From positions 186,001 through 250,000 of the forward strand of contig JASGCO010000003.1 in assembly GCA_030054095.1 (NCBI GenBank): a stretch of DNA of 64,000 bases. The letters are read 5' to 3'. Made by a program: the position numbers and the translations under genes. Numbering within the stretch: the first letter of the stretch is position 1; each line of letters starts with the position of its first letter. Below are positions 40,701 through 47,300 of the stretch, piece after piece. The notes under the pieces are model-generated. The model was not told where the DNA came from, ran no database searches, and was given only the letters and a program-made list of their open reading frames with translations. This DNA comes from Sediminibacterium sp. (GTDB lineage: Bacteria > Bacteroidota > Bacteroidia > B-17B0 > Aurantibacillaceae).

Positions 40701-41508
40701 GTTGATTTGCACACTCTTCTTCTGACAAGTAATTCCTCTGCCATAAAGCAAAGTCCTTAAATTGTAGTTGAGTTGCCGGAGTTGATATCGCCTTTTGTCC
40801 ATTAGCATAAGCCTCGTAAAAAGCGGCGCATTCATTCTTGAAAATTCCCTGCGACCAACCATCGCAGGCTATGTGATGAATATTGATGAGTAAAAGTGTT
40901 TTAACCGTTTCTTTTTCAACTGAAGATCGGATATGATAAAACACAACCCTTATAGGATAAGCATCGCATAAATTAAAGGGTCGGTTTACGTCTTTTTTAA
41001 TACGTTCGTAATAATCCTCCGAATCCCTAAGACTAACTTCTTCTATATTTAATGGATCCGTATGTACTTTTTGCGAAACTGCCTTCCCTGTTTCGTCGGT
41101 TACAATAGTGGTACGTAGCACCTCATGACGTTTCACCACCTCAAGTATTGCAAACTTTAATCCCTCTATGGTTGTACCGGATTTTAACTCATATAAATCG
41201 GGAACATTATACGCATTGGTGCCTTGTTCGAACTTCTCTATAAACCACAAACGCTCCTGTTCGAAGCTTAAAGGATAGCTCGTGCTGATTGTATCTGAAA
41301 AAATTTGTCTGGCCTCAAAATCCGCTTTTGTAAAAATATTATTGTGCTGTAAGAGCGACAAAATAGCAGCCTTATTTTCAGTAAGAAAATTCTTTGTTTC
41401 CTGATTTTGCATCCTCACAGGCGTTGACAGTTTCAGACTTCCGTTTTCTGCCCAAATGGCCCCTTCCTGTTTTTTAAGCGCAATTAAAAATGCGTGAATA
41501 GTGTTCAT
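31705..41508 (-). CDS. NRPS, three modules: docking-C3-A3-T3-C4-A4-T4-C5-A5-T5
   Basis: A 3267-residue trimodular NRPS. The TubC-type docking domain is at 1-60 (EGAIWAENGSLKLSTP). C3 has HHIACDG near 213, A3 SGTTGTPKG near 703 and T3 GGNSI near 1091. C4 has HHIVLDG near 1281, A4 SGTTGNPKG near 1754 and T4 GGDSI near 2150. C5 has HHAITDG near 2353, A5 SGTTGQPKG near 2826 and T5 GGNSI near 3213. Pockets read by eye are A3 D-V-F-Y-F-G-A-V-C (unassigned, hydrophobic), A4 D-A-F-W-I-G-G-T-F (the classical Val code) and A5 D-A-P-R-V-G-Q-V-G (unassigned; Arg in the pocket might favour an acidic side chain). C3 and C4 begin like L-donor C domains (SFSQERLWFIEQ). C5 begins IEDIYPAAYLQTGM, a different subclass. 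The acidic tail EEAENVQMIF likely docks on the next protein. An 11-bp tandem repeat abuts the start codon. Confidence 0.92.
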   Translation of the reverse strand: MNTIHAFLIALKKQEGAIWAENGSLKLSTPVRMQNQETKNFLTENKAAILSLLQHNNIFTKADFEARQIFSDTISTSYPLSFEQERLWFIEKFEQGTNAYNVPDLYELKSGTTIEGLKFAILEVVKRHEVLRTTIVTDETGKAVSQKVHTDPLNIEEVSLRDSEDYYERIKKDVNRPFNLCDAYPIRVVFYHIRSSVEKETVKTLLLINIHHIACDGWSQGIFKNECAAFYEAYANGQKAISTPATQLQFKDFALWQRNYLSEEECANQLSYWKTKLSNFDSLNFPLDYARPVKPDYKGDYVYFTINESTGTKLRKMAAKNETTVQNVLLTALNILLTKYTGQSDIVVGMPVTNRPSKETEELIGFFVNTKVCRTKIQTHESFEKNLELLHFNQTEEQLYHDLPFDMLVNELEPSRETSRHPIFQMVFAYESNNETSNFENYLTSCHTEDFYKVEKFDLTLNISDSQKDLTGHISYSISLFKRQTIEQFARHFITLLEKVLETPQQTVTTFDILSPLERDLLINKWNDTYAQFSGNSTITNLFYKQASLTPDATALVYESTRLTYSELNIKSNQLAHYLRREYRIKHGEDIPSDTIIAVFSDRGVEMIVAMLGILKAGAAYVPIDVSYPSERINYILEDTKAPFVVCHAQDQAVARIANQYQKIDLGLNADVYKTIEGIDNMPDINKPSDLAYVIYTSGTTGTPKGVMVEHRNYTNLYFDKYQHTFFENRTLFSAYTFDVTIFEIFHALLGGSSLHILSDEVRQSVNSFFQYLANNRINYCYVPPFYIKNLADFLEHSQLPFLQQVFTGVDKVYVEDVNKLVQHGITVLNAYGPTETTVCSTSFLCSQPLEESGSYLPIGKPLSNEKVYVLDEQLQLVPVGVNGELYIAGAGLSRGYLNQPDLTDEKFILNPYATADDIAKGYTRMYRTGDSVRWQLDGTLKYISRNDEQVKVNGYRIELKEIEQALLKVKEINAACVVAKELQNNKTQSKSLVAYYVSDRILSYDQITSVLADQLPNYMVPLHYIALESIPLTVNGKVDKKALPDPDFTVSKNDFVAPSTPDEINICDIWKGILGLGKVGVNDNFFSIGGNSILAIQVSHLMSKALNKDVKIADIFKYKTIAHLIKFLNKEERLPSITKLSGSNSELSFSQERLWFIEQFEKGTSTYNVPLLYKLAHTINLSGINYALEKIVNRHKLFRSTIEYQTGQDSAQVVIHDRPLLVERIILSRTNDYFSSIKEALKRPFDLTAEYPIRAYIYTIAATESTPEEQLLLINAHHIVLDGWSVQIFENEMQYYYEAFVNGNLELDLPDLEIDYMDFAAWQRNWLKGEVLDKQLSYWKNRLDNFEPLNFPTDFERPSKINYQGANYDFELPPTLSKAVTQLAAELQVSVHSLLLGGFTVLLNKYTGQEDIVTGSLIANRHHPQTKDLIGFFVNTIVNRTLLHNVQTFVELVHQIHADQTEAQYFQDLPFEKLIAELKSERDPSRHPLFQLLFTVESSNASPASMYWQEYTDHEAYETARFDLTFALIDSPEGLKGQVNYATSLFKPDTIQRMAGHYIQLMQQLVAEPRAGYRKFSMLTPVEYNQIINQWSSGEQQTATQNNIVDAFREQVRLTPTSTAVDCEGTELSYLELEKQSNQIADCLMGQYNVQPGDFVGIVLDRSEKMSVSIMGVLKAGAAYVCIDPDYPVSRKEFIIQDTGLKTLITQTDYLFDLEFYSGNLVAIDIQLDTLQAPAEIALPVIYPETTAYIIYTSGTTGNPKGVVISHKAVLSLVNNSYINVNSDDVFAFLSSPSFDASTFEVFTPLLKGCKLIIPKQIKNLVSDGQLFKQFIERNKITVLWLTKTLFEHIYHLDNTIFKELNYLIAGGEALNKATLNKLVKQANKPKHFLNGYGPTESTTFTCTYSLNSTITSANVPIGKPINNRYVYILDRNNNPVPVGVPGELYIGGDGLSGGYLNRPDLTAEKFVEISITANTTARVYKTGDVVRWLDDGNIEYIGRNDNQIKIRGHRIELGEIENTLLSIDGIKQVVVLCLTRKTESENSKYLAAYYVCKDDNNLSSTVISGRVNKLLPDFMVPHVYVKMESLPFTINGKLDTDALPTPDFTSSQDEYVTPDSLPERELCALWQEVLGIDRVGVTDNFFRIGGDSILSIRLVAKMKQSGYSVTEKDIFDHKTIRELLANISKGEIRTESVYVPFSLVNENTKKELYNRLQLDPEQIEDIYPAAYLQTGMLIESMKEESYGTYHDVLSFSIDTPFVYEKFTQVWEQLVAGHGQLRAALVAGNEGCFNLVYRKIDLQSKIFQARENCSLEQLVDEEKNTDFNFSEPGIFRLLLHISNPGTFTLIFSIHHAITDGWSVATVMNEFTNLYVHQLSLDGTPAPSYAKVIAAEIEALGNPVHKSFWMNYLGDYELKSTNLVMHEVPVGNSDFIYDETELSLALSTRLIELARELNTSPDLIFLGVYNLVLSMFCNTDDMVVGIVVNNRLVEENGDKTFGLHLNTIPFRIKTDRNKTIKDYFSELFKEKLSINAHKQYPYARIKADLKLQEDIYQCSFNYVNFHVAEENIKKQSLRSEYSVAKTNIPLTMHVSRFQDKFTLIMSSGTGFVDPITVKNMLGTAVLYLNQIAAHPEKFIKDYATISAEEHDKLIHAWNSAQHSFNIKQTLPFLFEKVAGSNPEKVALVYEGQQLTYRQLNEKTSQLANVIRKRYQEKTSQAIMPGTYIALCLNRSLEMVIAMIATLKAGAAYVPIDPDYPKDRIDFILEDTQAQVLITQRALSDITGNLRGVCSVYADLDENEYTTESTECEIIHLDSSALAYVIYTSGTTGQPKGVMISHEAAVYYLHTFRALIDRTQMNMYAVLNYCFDASLPTLLSGMIAPVTTHIAPATVFMDRRIETYIQEHGINVMRLTPSLLNSLNLETIKQELSIVMGGEKISYASVNSLIKNKNIRLFNQYGPTESTVGTTAYSLHQEIGRQLIGKPYPGKKVFVLDGFRKPVPVGVTGELYIGGDGLSNGYLNREELNRERFVANSFVSDTDKGSNPVRLYRTGDMVRWLADGNLEYIGRNDEQVKIRGYRVELGEIEHTILSIKGIKQVAVIIKQRHTTHETVDQLIAYYVNNPGVKDVTVATIKEILAERLPAYMLPVAYIQLDSLPLTTNGKLDKRALPDPDFGIQQTDYVAPVTELEVAMCEIWKELLGVSKMGTTDDFFRIGGNSILAIQLSHRMSLAAAADIKVADIFRLKTIAAILERVNVSQVEEAENVQMIF

Positions 41509-41552
41509 GGTTGATTCGTGGTTGATTCGTGGTTGATTCGTGGTTGATTCGT
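41509..41552 (-). repeat. Four 11-bp tandem repeats against the NRPS2 start codon
   Basis: The unit GGTTGATTCGT (plus strand) occurs four times without mismatch and a fifth partial unit (GGTTA) follows. On the coding strand this is CACGAATCAAC-type repeats ending directly at ATG 41508, so the whole ribosome-binding region of the second NRPS gene is made of repeats. The 66-bp gap to the previous NRPS gene contains little else. Copy-number change by replication slippage could alter translation. Confidence 0.85.
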
Positions 41553-41574
41553 GGTTAGTATTGATTTTATTCTG

Positions 41575-44500
41575 CTATATAGCCCATTCTACCTGCTCTT
41601 CTTTTGGTTCTTCTTCTTCAACGTACATAAGTATTTTTTTAATCGTTTTAAATTTAAAGATATGAGCCACCTTAAAACTCCGGTTAAGTGCCTTCGACAT
41701 TAAATGTGCTATACGGATCGCCTTAATTGAGTTTCCGCCTATCTTAAAAAAATTATCGGTAACTCCCAGTCTGGACAGTCCCAGTACGTCCTGCCATATA
41801 CCTACTACTTTCGTTTCTTCCACTGATACAGGTCCCTCAAATGCCTCCTCACTTCTCTTAAATTCTGGCAATGGTAAACGGCTCCGGTCTAACTTCCCAT
41901 TACGTGTAACCGGAAAAACATTCATCTGAACCAGTCCCGATGGAAGCATATAATCCGGTAACCGCGATGACAGCCAGTCCATTAACCCTTCATCTTGGTT
42001 ATACTCTGATACATAATACCCTACCAGTAATTTATCGGTAGCATCCACAGGATGACTAACCGCTAATACGCAGGTTTGCTTGATTCCCGGATATTCCAGA
42101 ATCGTGTTTTCTATCTCCCCAAGTTCTATACGGTAACCTCGTATTTTTATCTGGTTATCGCTTCTTCCTACAAATTCAATCTGTCCTTCCGCTGTCCAAC
42201 GTACCATATCTCCGGTTTTATACATCCGGTGGTAACCGTGCTGTTTATCATATAATGAGGCGTATGGATTCTCTATAAATCGTTCCTGCGTTAAATCAGG
42301 ACGGTTCAGATAACCGCGTGCTACGCCTGCTCCAGCTATGCAGAGTTCGCCGGTTACGCCTACAGGTACAGGTTGGGATGATTCATCCAGAACATAAATT
42401 TTTGTATTCGACAGGGTAGCATGACTTAAATGATGTGTGTTCAGGGATACTATGGAGGTGATGGTGGCTTCTGTTGGACCGTAAGCGTTAATGACAAGGG
42501 GGATATGGGATGAGAATTTATCAAACAATTCTTTCGATAGTAACTCCGCTCCAAATACAACCCGTTTTACTGGACTTAATAACGCCGGGTCTACTGTGGC
42601 TAAAAATGATGGGGTCGCATCAAGGTGTGTGATTTGGTTGCCCAGAATAAATTCTATAAAGTCACCGCTATCCTGTATCGTTTCTTCACTAACAAGGTGT
42701 AAGGTCCCGCCAGACAGAAGGGCTATAAAGAGTTGTTCGATCGAGGCGTCAAAGATATAGTTCGAGAAAAGAACAAAGTTCTCTCCGCTTGCGATACCAT
42801 AACGGGGGATAAGGTCTGTGATTAGGTTAAAAAGGGAATGGTGTTCTATTAATACGCCTTTGGGTTTACCTGTTGTTCCGGATGTGTAAATGATATAGGC
42901 GAGGTCCGTTGGTCTGACTTTGTGTTTTTTAACAGACTCTTCCTGTATCTGTGGAAACGTGTGTTGAACATCCGTTAATACAACTGCTGGGTAAGGAATT
43001 GTCCAGCCGGTTTTATGCCAGGTGTGGGTATTGGAGAGAATCAGTAATGGAGTGGCATCGCTGAGAATAAAATCAATCCGTTCTGAAGGGTAATCAGGAG
43101 CTAGCGGAAGGTAAGCATAGCCGGCTTTAAGAACTGCAAGGATGGCAACGACCATGTCCGCTGATCGGTTAAAGCACAGAGCGATAATACCACCGCGACT
43201 TGATTCTTCTCCTTTATACTGGCATAACGTTGAACTAATTACCGAGGCAAGTTGTTCCGCTGACGTATTTAACGCATCATAGGTTAGCGCTACCCTGCCA
43301 TCACTCAATGCTATCATATCTGGAAACCGATAACACTGCTCATCAAATACATCTAATACCGTAAGGTCCCCAGATATATCACGCTCCGTTATATTTAATC
43401 CATATAATAAATGGTGAATAGTTTTCGGAGCAATCCAATTGGCTTGCGAATAAATACTATCAGGACTATTCACAAGTTGCGTGAGTAAATACTGGTAGTT
43501 TTGAACCATTCCTTCAATTGCCGATTCCGTAAATAATGCGGTGGCATAACTCACTGTTGCCACAAACTCATCTTCGGTATCATCAATTGTAAACGAAAGA
43601 TCAAAAGGTTCTACCTCATATAAATTCTGTACGGAGTGTGCTTTAAAACAAACAGATGACGTATCCTCTCCGCTAAACAGTTTATTAAAACTTTCCAGAC
43701 CAAAAGTAATCTGAAATACCGGATGCATAGATACACTTCTTTCTACATTAAGCGCATCTACGAGTTTATCAAATGGTAAATCCTGAAAATCCTGAAGTTC
43801 GATTTGATCGTTATGTATTTGAAAAATCAGTTCTGTAAACCGTTGTTGCTTTTTTAAAACAGTCCGGTTGGCAATCATATTTACAAAAAAACCGATTACA
43901 TCTTCTGTTCCTCTATTACTTCTGTTCGCGGAAGGGCAACCTATGACAATGTCTTCCGCTCCGCTATATTTACTTAGTAATATGTTTATACTCCCAAGTA
44001 AAATGCTATATACCGAAACACCCAATTGCCTGCTGAGTTGTTTTACTGTATTACAGGTTGTTTTATCAATATTGAAAGTGACTTTTGCACCTTTATAGTC
44101 AGGATACACAGGTCGTTTAAAACTTAGAGGTAAAGAAACGGGCTTAACGCCCTGTAATCTGGTTAACCAATATTTCAATTGTATTTCCAGATTTTCAGAG
44201 GTAAGGTGCTTTTTTTGCCAATAAGCATAATCACTGTATTGAATACGCAACGGTGGAAGTGTGTCATTAAAATCTCCAAGAAGATGAGCCTTGTAGAAAA
44301 AATGTAACTCCCGTTCAAAAATTTCTATCGACCAGGCATCGCTGCAAATATGATGCATATTTACATATAGTAAACCGCTTACTGCATCTGGGCTACCGGC
44401 ATTATTTATAGTATAAAGTTTGGCTCGTATAGGGTACTCTTTCCGTAAATCAAAAGCCCGGTGCATATCTTCCTTTATTGCCGATAAACATGCTTCATAA

Positions 44501-46659
44501 GTACTTAAGGTCACACTTTCCATATCCGGTAAGCGGTTACTCACCTGCTGAAATGCTTCTCCTTCCTGATTAGTCTGAATTGTACTTCTTAAAATATTGT
44601 GGCGTTCACAAATCCTTTGAAAAGCATACACTAGTGCGACCGTATCTATCGTTCGATTTAACTCATAAACCAATGGCAAATGGTAAATATCCTTACGTTG
44701 TTCAAAATTATCAACAAACCATAGTTGTTCTTGCGAAAAGGAAAGCGGTGCATCCAGATGATTAGTTTCGGGAATAGCACTAACACTATTCGTACAATTT
44801 GTTAATACCGACCGAATCGTTTTAAATTTAAAGATATGAGCCACCTTAAAACTCCGGTTAAGTGCCTTCGACATTAAATGTGCTATACGGATCGCCTTAA
44901 TTGAGTTTCCGCCTATCTTAAAAAAATTATCGGTAACTCCCAGTCTGGACAGTCCCAGTACGTCCTGCCATATACCTACTACTTTCGTTTCTTCCACTGA
45001 TACAGGTCCCTCAAATGCCTCCTCACTTCTCTTAAATTCTGGCAATGGTAAACGGCTCCGGTCTAACTTCCCATTACGTGTAACCGGAAAAACATTCATC
45101 TGAACCAGTCCCGATGGAAGCATATAATCCGGTAACCGCGATGACAGCCAGTCCATTAACCCTTCATCTTGGTTATACTCTGATACATAATACCCTACCA
45201 GTAATTTATCGGTAGCATCCACAGGATGACTAACCGCTAATACGCAGGTTTGCTTGATTCCCGGATATTCCAGAATCGTGTTTTCTATCTCCCCAAGTTC
45301 TATACGGTAACCTCGTATTTTTATCTGGTTATCGCTTCTTCCTACAAATTCAATCTGTCCTTCCGCTGTCCAACGTACCATATCTCCGGTTTTATACATC
45401 CGGTGGTAACCGTGCTGTTTATCATATAATGAGGCGTATGGATTCTCTATAAATCGTTCCTGCGTTAAATCAGGACGGTTCAGATAACCGCGTGCTACGC
45501 CTGCTCCAGCTATGCAGAGTTCGCCGGTTACGCCTACAGGTACAGGTTGGGATGATTCATCCAGAACATAAATTTTTGTATTCGACAGGGTAGCATGACT
45601 TAAATGATGTGTGTTCAGGGATACTATGGAGGTGATGGTGGCTTCTGTTGGACCGTAAGCGTTAATGACAAGGGGGATATGGGATGAGAATTTATCAAAC
45701 AATTCTTTCGATAGTAACTCCGCTCCAAATACAACCCGTTTTACTGGACTTAATAACGCCGGGTCTACTGTGGCTAAAAATGATGGGGTCGCATCAAGGT
45801 GTGTGATTTGGTTGCCCAGAATAAATTCTATAAAGTCACCGCTATCCTGTATCGTTTCTTCACTAACAAGGTGTAAGGTCCCGCCAGACAGAAGGGCTAT
45901 AAAGAGTTGTTCGATCGAGGCGTCAAAGATATAGTTCGAGAAAAGAACAAAGTTCTCTCCGCTTGCGATACCATAACGGGGGATAAGGTCTGTGATTAGG
46001 TTAAAAAGGGAATGGTGTTCTATTAATACGCCTTTGGGTTTACCTGTTGTTCCGGATGTGTAAATGATATAGGCGAGGTCCGTTGGTCTGACTTTGTGTT
46101 TTTTAACAGACTCTTCCTGTATCTGTGGAAACGTGTGTTGAACATCCGTTAATACAACTGCTGGGTAAGGAATTGTCCAGCCGGTTTTATGCCAGGTGTG
46201 GGTATTGGAGAGAATCAGTAATGGAGTGGCATCGCTGAGAATAAAATCAATCCGTTCTGAAGGGTAATCAGGAGCTAGCGGAAGGTAAGCATAGCCGGCT
46301 TTAAGAACTGCAAGGATGGCAACGACCATGTCCGCTGATCGGTTAAAGCACAGAGCGATAATACCACCGCGACTTGATTCTTCTCCTTTATACTGGCATA
46401 CCGTTGAACTAATTACCGATGCTAATTGATCCGATGCCGCATTTAACGCAGCATAGGTTAGCGCTACTCTGCCATCTCTCAATGCTATCATATCTGGAAA
46501 CCGATAACACTGCTCCGCAAATATATCTAATACCGTAAGGTCCCCTGATATATCACGCTCCGTTATATTTAATCCATATAATAAATGGTGAATAGTTTCA
46601 TTAAACTCCCCTAAAAGGGATGTATCGATAAAAAAATTATCTTCTGGTTGATGTTCCAC
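41575..46659 (-). CDS. NRPS initiation protein: A1-T1-C2-A2-T2
   Basis: A 1694-residue first NRPS of the operon. It starts at GTG 46659 after an A-rich stretch, and I see no ATG alternative. A1 (about 30-540) has LAYIIYTSGTTGKPKG near 195-210 and NAYGPTE near 333. T1 has GGNSI with Ser586. C2 (about 640-1080) has HHICSDAW near 769, with Ala in place of the usual Gly of HHxxxDG. A2-T2 (about 1080-1694) is a near-identical copy of A1-T1, offset by 1058 residues. Both A domains give pocket D-A-E-D-V-G-A-I-T. Glu and Asp in the pocket suggest a basic substrate such as Lys, Orn or Arg. The first residues (TIHHLLYGLNITERD) are C-A linker sequence without a C domain, so the starter module seems derived from an elongation module. 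The acidic C-terminal tail (EEEEPKEEQVEWAI) probably docks on NRPS2. Confidence 0.92.
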   Translation of the reverse strand: MEHQPEDNFFIDTSLLGEFNETIHHLLYGLNITERDISGDLTVLDIFAEQCYRFPDMIALRDGRVALTYAALNAASDQLASVISSTVCQYKGEESSRGGIIALCFNRSADMVVAILAVLKAGYAYLPLAPDYPSERIDFILSDATPLLILSNTHTWHKTGWTIPYPAVVLTDVQHTFPQIQEESVKKHKVRPTDLAYIIYTSGTTGKPKGVLIEHHSLFNLITDLIPRYGIASGENFVLFSNYIFDASIEQLFIALLSGGTLHLVSEETIQDSGDFIEFILGNQITHLDATPSFLATVDPALLSPVKRVVFGAELLSKELFDKFSSHIPLVINAYGPTEATITSIVSLNTHHLSHATLSNTKIYVLDESSQPVPVGVTGELCIAGAGVARGYLNRPDLTQERFIENPYASLYDKQHGYHRMYKTGDMVRWTAEGQIEFVGRSDNQIKIRGYRIELGEIENTILEYPGIKQTCVLAVSHPVDATDKLLVGYYVSEYNQDEGLMDWLSSRLPDYMLPSGLVQMNVFPVTRNGKLDRSRLPLPEFKRSEEAFEGPVSVEETKVVGIWQDVLGLSRLGVTDNFFKIGGNSIKAIRIAHLMSKALNRSFKVAHIFKFKTIRSVLTNCTNSVSAIPETNHLDAPLSFSQEQLWFVDNFEQRKDIYHLPLVYELNRTIDTVALVYAFQRICERHNILRSTIQTNQEGEAFQQVSNRLPDMESVTLSTYEACLSAIKEDMHRAFDLRKEYPIRAKLYTINNAGSPDAVSGLLYVNMHHICSDAWSIEIFERELHFFYKAHLLGDFNDTLPPLRIQYSDYAYWQKKHLTSENLEIQLKYWLTRLQGVKPVSLPLSFKRPVYPDYKGAKVTFNIDKTTCNTVKQLSRQLGVSVYSILLGSINILLSKYSGAEDIVIGCPSANRSNRGTEDVIGFFVNMIANRTVLKKQQRFTELIFQIHNDQIELQDFQDLPFDKLVDALNVERSVSMHPVFQITFGLESFNKLFSGEDTSSVCFKAHSVQNLYEVEPFDLSFTIDDTEDEFVATVSYATALFTESAIEGMVQNYQYLLTQLVNSPDSIYSQANWIAPKTIHHLLYGLNITERDISGDLTVLDVFDEQCYRFPDMIALSDGRVALTYDALNTSAEQLASVISSTLCQYKGEESSRGGIIALCFNRSADMVVAILAVLKAGYAYLPLAPDYPSERIDFILSDATPLLILSNTHTWHKTGWTIPYPAVVLTDVQHTFPQIQEESVKKHKVRPTDLAYIIYTSGTTGKPKGVLIEHHSLFNLITDLIPRYGIASGENFVLFSNYIFDASIEQLFIALLSGGTLHLVSEETIQDSGDFIEFILGNQITHLDATPSFLATVDPALLSPVKRVVFGAELLSKELFDKFSSHIPLVINAYGPTEATITSIVSLNTHHLSHATLSNTKIYVLDESSQPVPVGVTGELCIAGAGVARGYLNRPDLTQERFIENPYASLYDKQHGYHRMYKTGDMVRWTAEGQIEFVGRSDNQIKIRGYRIELGEIENTILEYPGIKQTCVLAVSHPVDATDKLLVGYYVSEYNQDEGLMDWLSSRLPDYMLPSGLVQMNVFPVTRNGKLDRSRLPLPEFKRSEEAFEGPVSVEETKVVGIWQDVLGLSRLGVTDNFFKIGGNSIKAIRIAHLMSKALNRSFKVAHIFKFKTIKKILMYVEEEEPKEEQVEWAI
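41641..43421 (-). repeat. Direct repeat copy encoding A2-T2
   Basis: This copy corresponds to 44815-46595 at a constant offset of 3174 bp. By eye the two are identical from 41641 to about 43227. A short stretch (about 43228-43310) then carries a dense cluster of substitutions, and the rest is nearly identical again. The protein segments match from GLNITERDISGD through HIFKFKTI. Confidence 0.9.
44815..46595 (-). repeat. Direct repeat copy encoding A1-T1
   Basis: This is the upstream copy of the 1.8-kb A-T duplication (partner 41641-43421). The sharp loss of similarity on either side, together with a perfect central tract, points to recent duplication or gene conversion rather than slow divergence. 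Such long repeats are also a known source of assembly collapse or expansion. Confidence 0.9.
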
Positions 46660-46679
46660 TTTTTTTGACTAATGTATAC

Positions 46680-46695
46680 GTTTAGTACACTAAAC
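46680..46695. promoter_or_regulatory. 16-bp palindrome upstream of the NRPS operon
   Basis: GTTTAGTACACTAAAC is a perfect palindrome of 7-bp arms around a central AC. It lies 20-36 bp upstream of the GTG start of the first NRPS gene. It has the size and symmetry of an operator for a dimeric regulator. No regulator gene lies beside it, and I could not place a convincing TTG/TAnnTTTG promoter around it. Confidence 0.4.
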
Positions 46696-47159
46696 CGTAT
46701 TTTGGCGGGGCGAAAATAACATTTATTCCAATACAATACATAAAAAGTACATTTTTAATAAAAATATAACTATAAAATTAAAGTAAAAATAGTGCCGACT
46801 TGTCGCTTCCTTTTGATTTTCAATTAACTACCCTTCTAACAGCACCCATTATTAAAAATGTTGCCGGTAACATTTCCTTCTTTACATGAACAGATTCGGA
46901 AAATCTCCCCTCCAAGTACAAAAGGAATTTAGCTGCATTTAGTTTAATGAATAAGAAACTTCCAAAAACTATCAAAAAATAGTTAAAGCTACACTACAGG
47001 GAGTTGTCGGTGCAACAAAACATACAAAATTCTTACCATGTGAATTCACTTTGAATTTAATACTAAAAAAATCCAGTGTTTCTGTACATTCATTCCTAAT
47101 GCGCGCTTACTGCGTTTTTAAACTTGGCTTATACGCATTTGGGATGGATTTTGTGTTTG
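46696..47159. other. Intergenic region upstream of the NRPS operon
   Basis: AT-rich sequence between tRNA-Arg and the first NRPS gene, with no protein-like frame. It must hold the operon promoter and leader, but no clear TAnnTTTG box with correct spacing could be picked out. The best weak match is a TATTTTCG on the minus strand near 46712. Confidence 0.4.
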
Positions 47160-47231
47160 TAGTCTCGACAGGAATCGAACCTGTATCAAAAGTTTAGGAA
47201 ACTTCTATTCTATCCATTGAACTACGAGACC
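47160..47231 (-). tRNA. tRNA-Arg (anticodon CCT)
   Basis: The minus strand folds as a cloverleaf. The acceptor GGTCTCG pairs with CGAGACT, the D arm is GTTC...GAAT, the anticodon stem GAAGT/ACTTT carries loop TTCCTAA (anticodon CCT), and the T arm is ACAGG-TTCGATT-CCTGT. CCA is not encoded after the discriminator A. The 3' end points towards the NRPS cluster. Confidence 0.93.
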
Positions 47232-47300
47232 ATTTTACGATTATGGCTAACCGCGCGCAAAATTACCGTTAATTTTTAATCTAAAAAAGGTTTTTTACCA

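Noticed and set aside
42491-45934. Identical 89-codon plus-strand ORFs at 42491 and 45665
   Set aside because: They are antisense shadows of the duplicated A domains. Their identity only reflects the 3174-bp duplication.
47160-47231. tRNA-Arg as attachment site of a genomic island holding the NRPS cluster
   Set aside because: The 3' end does face the cluster, but I found no second copy of the tRNA end near 6-7 kb and no integrase in the window.
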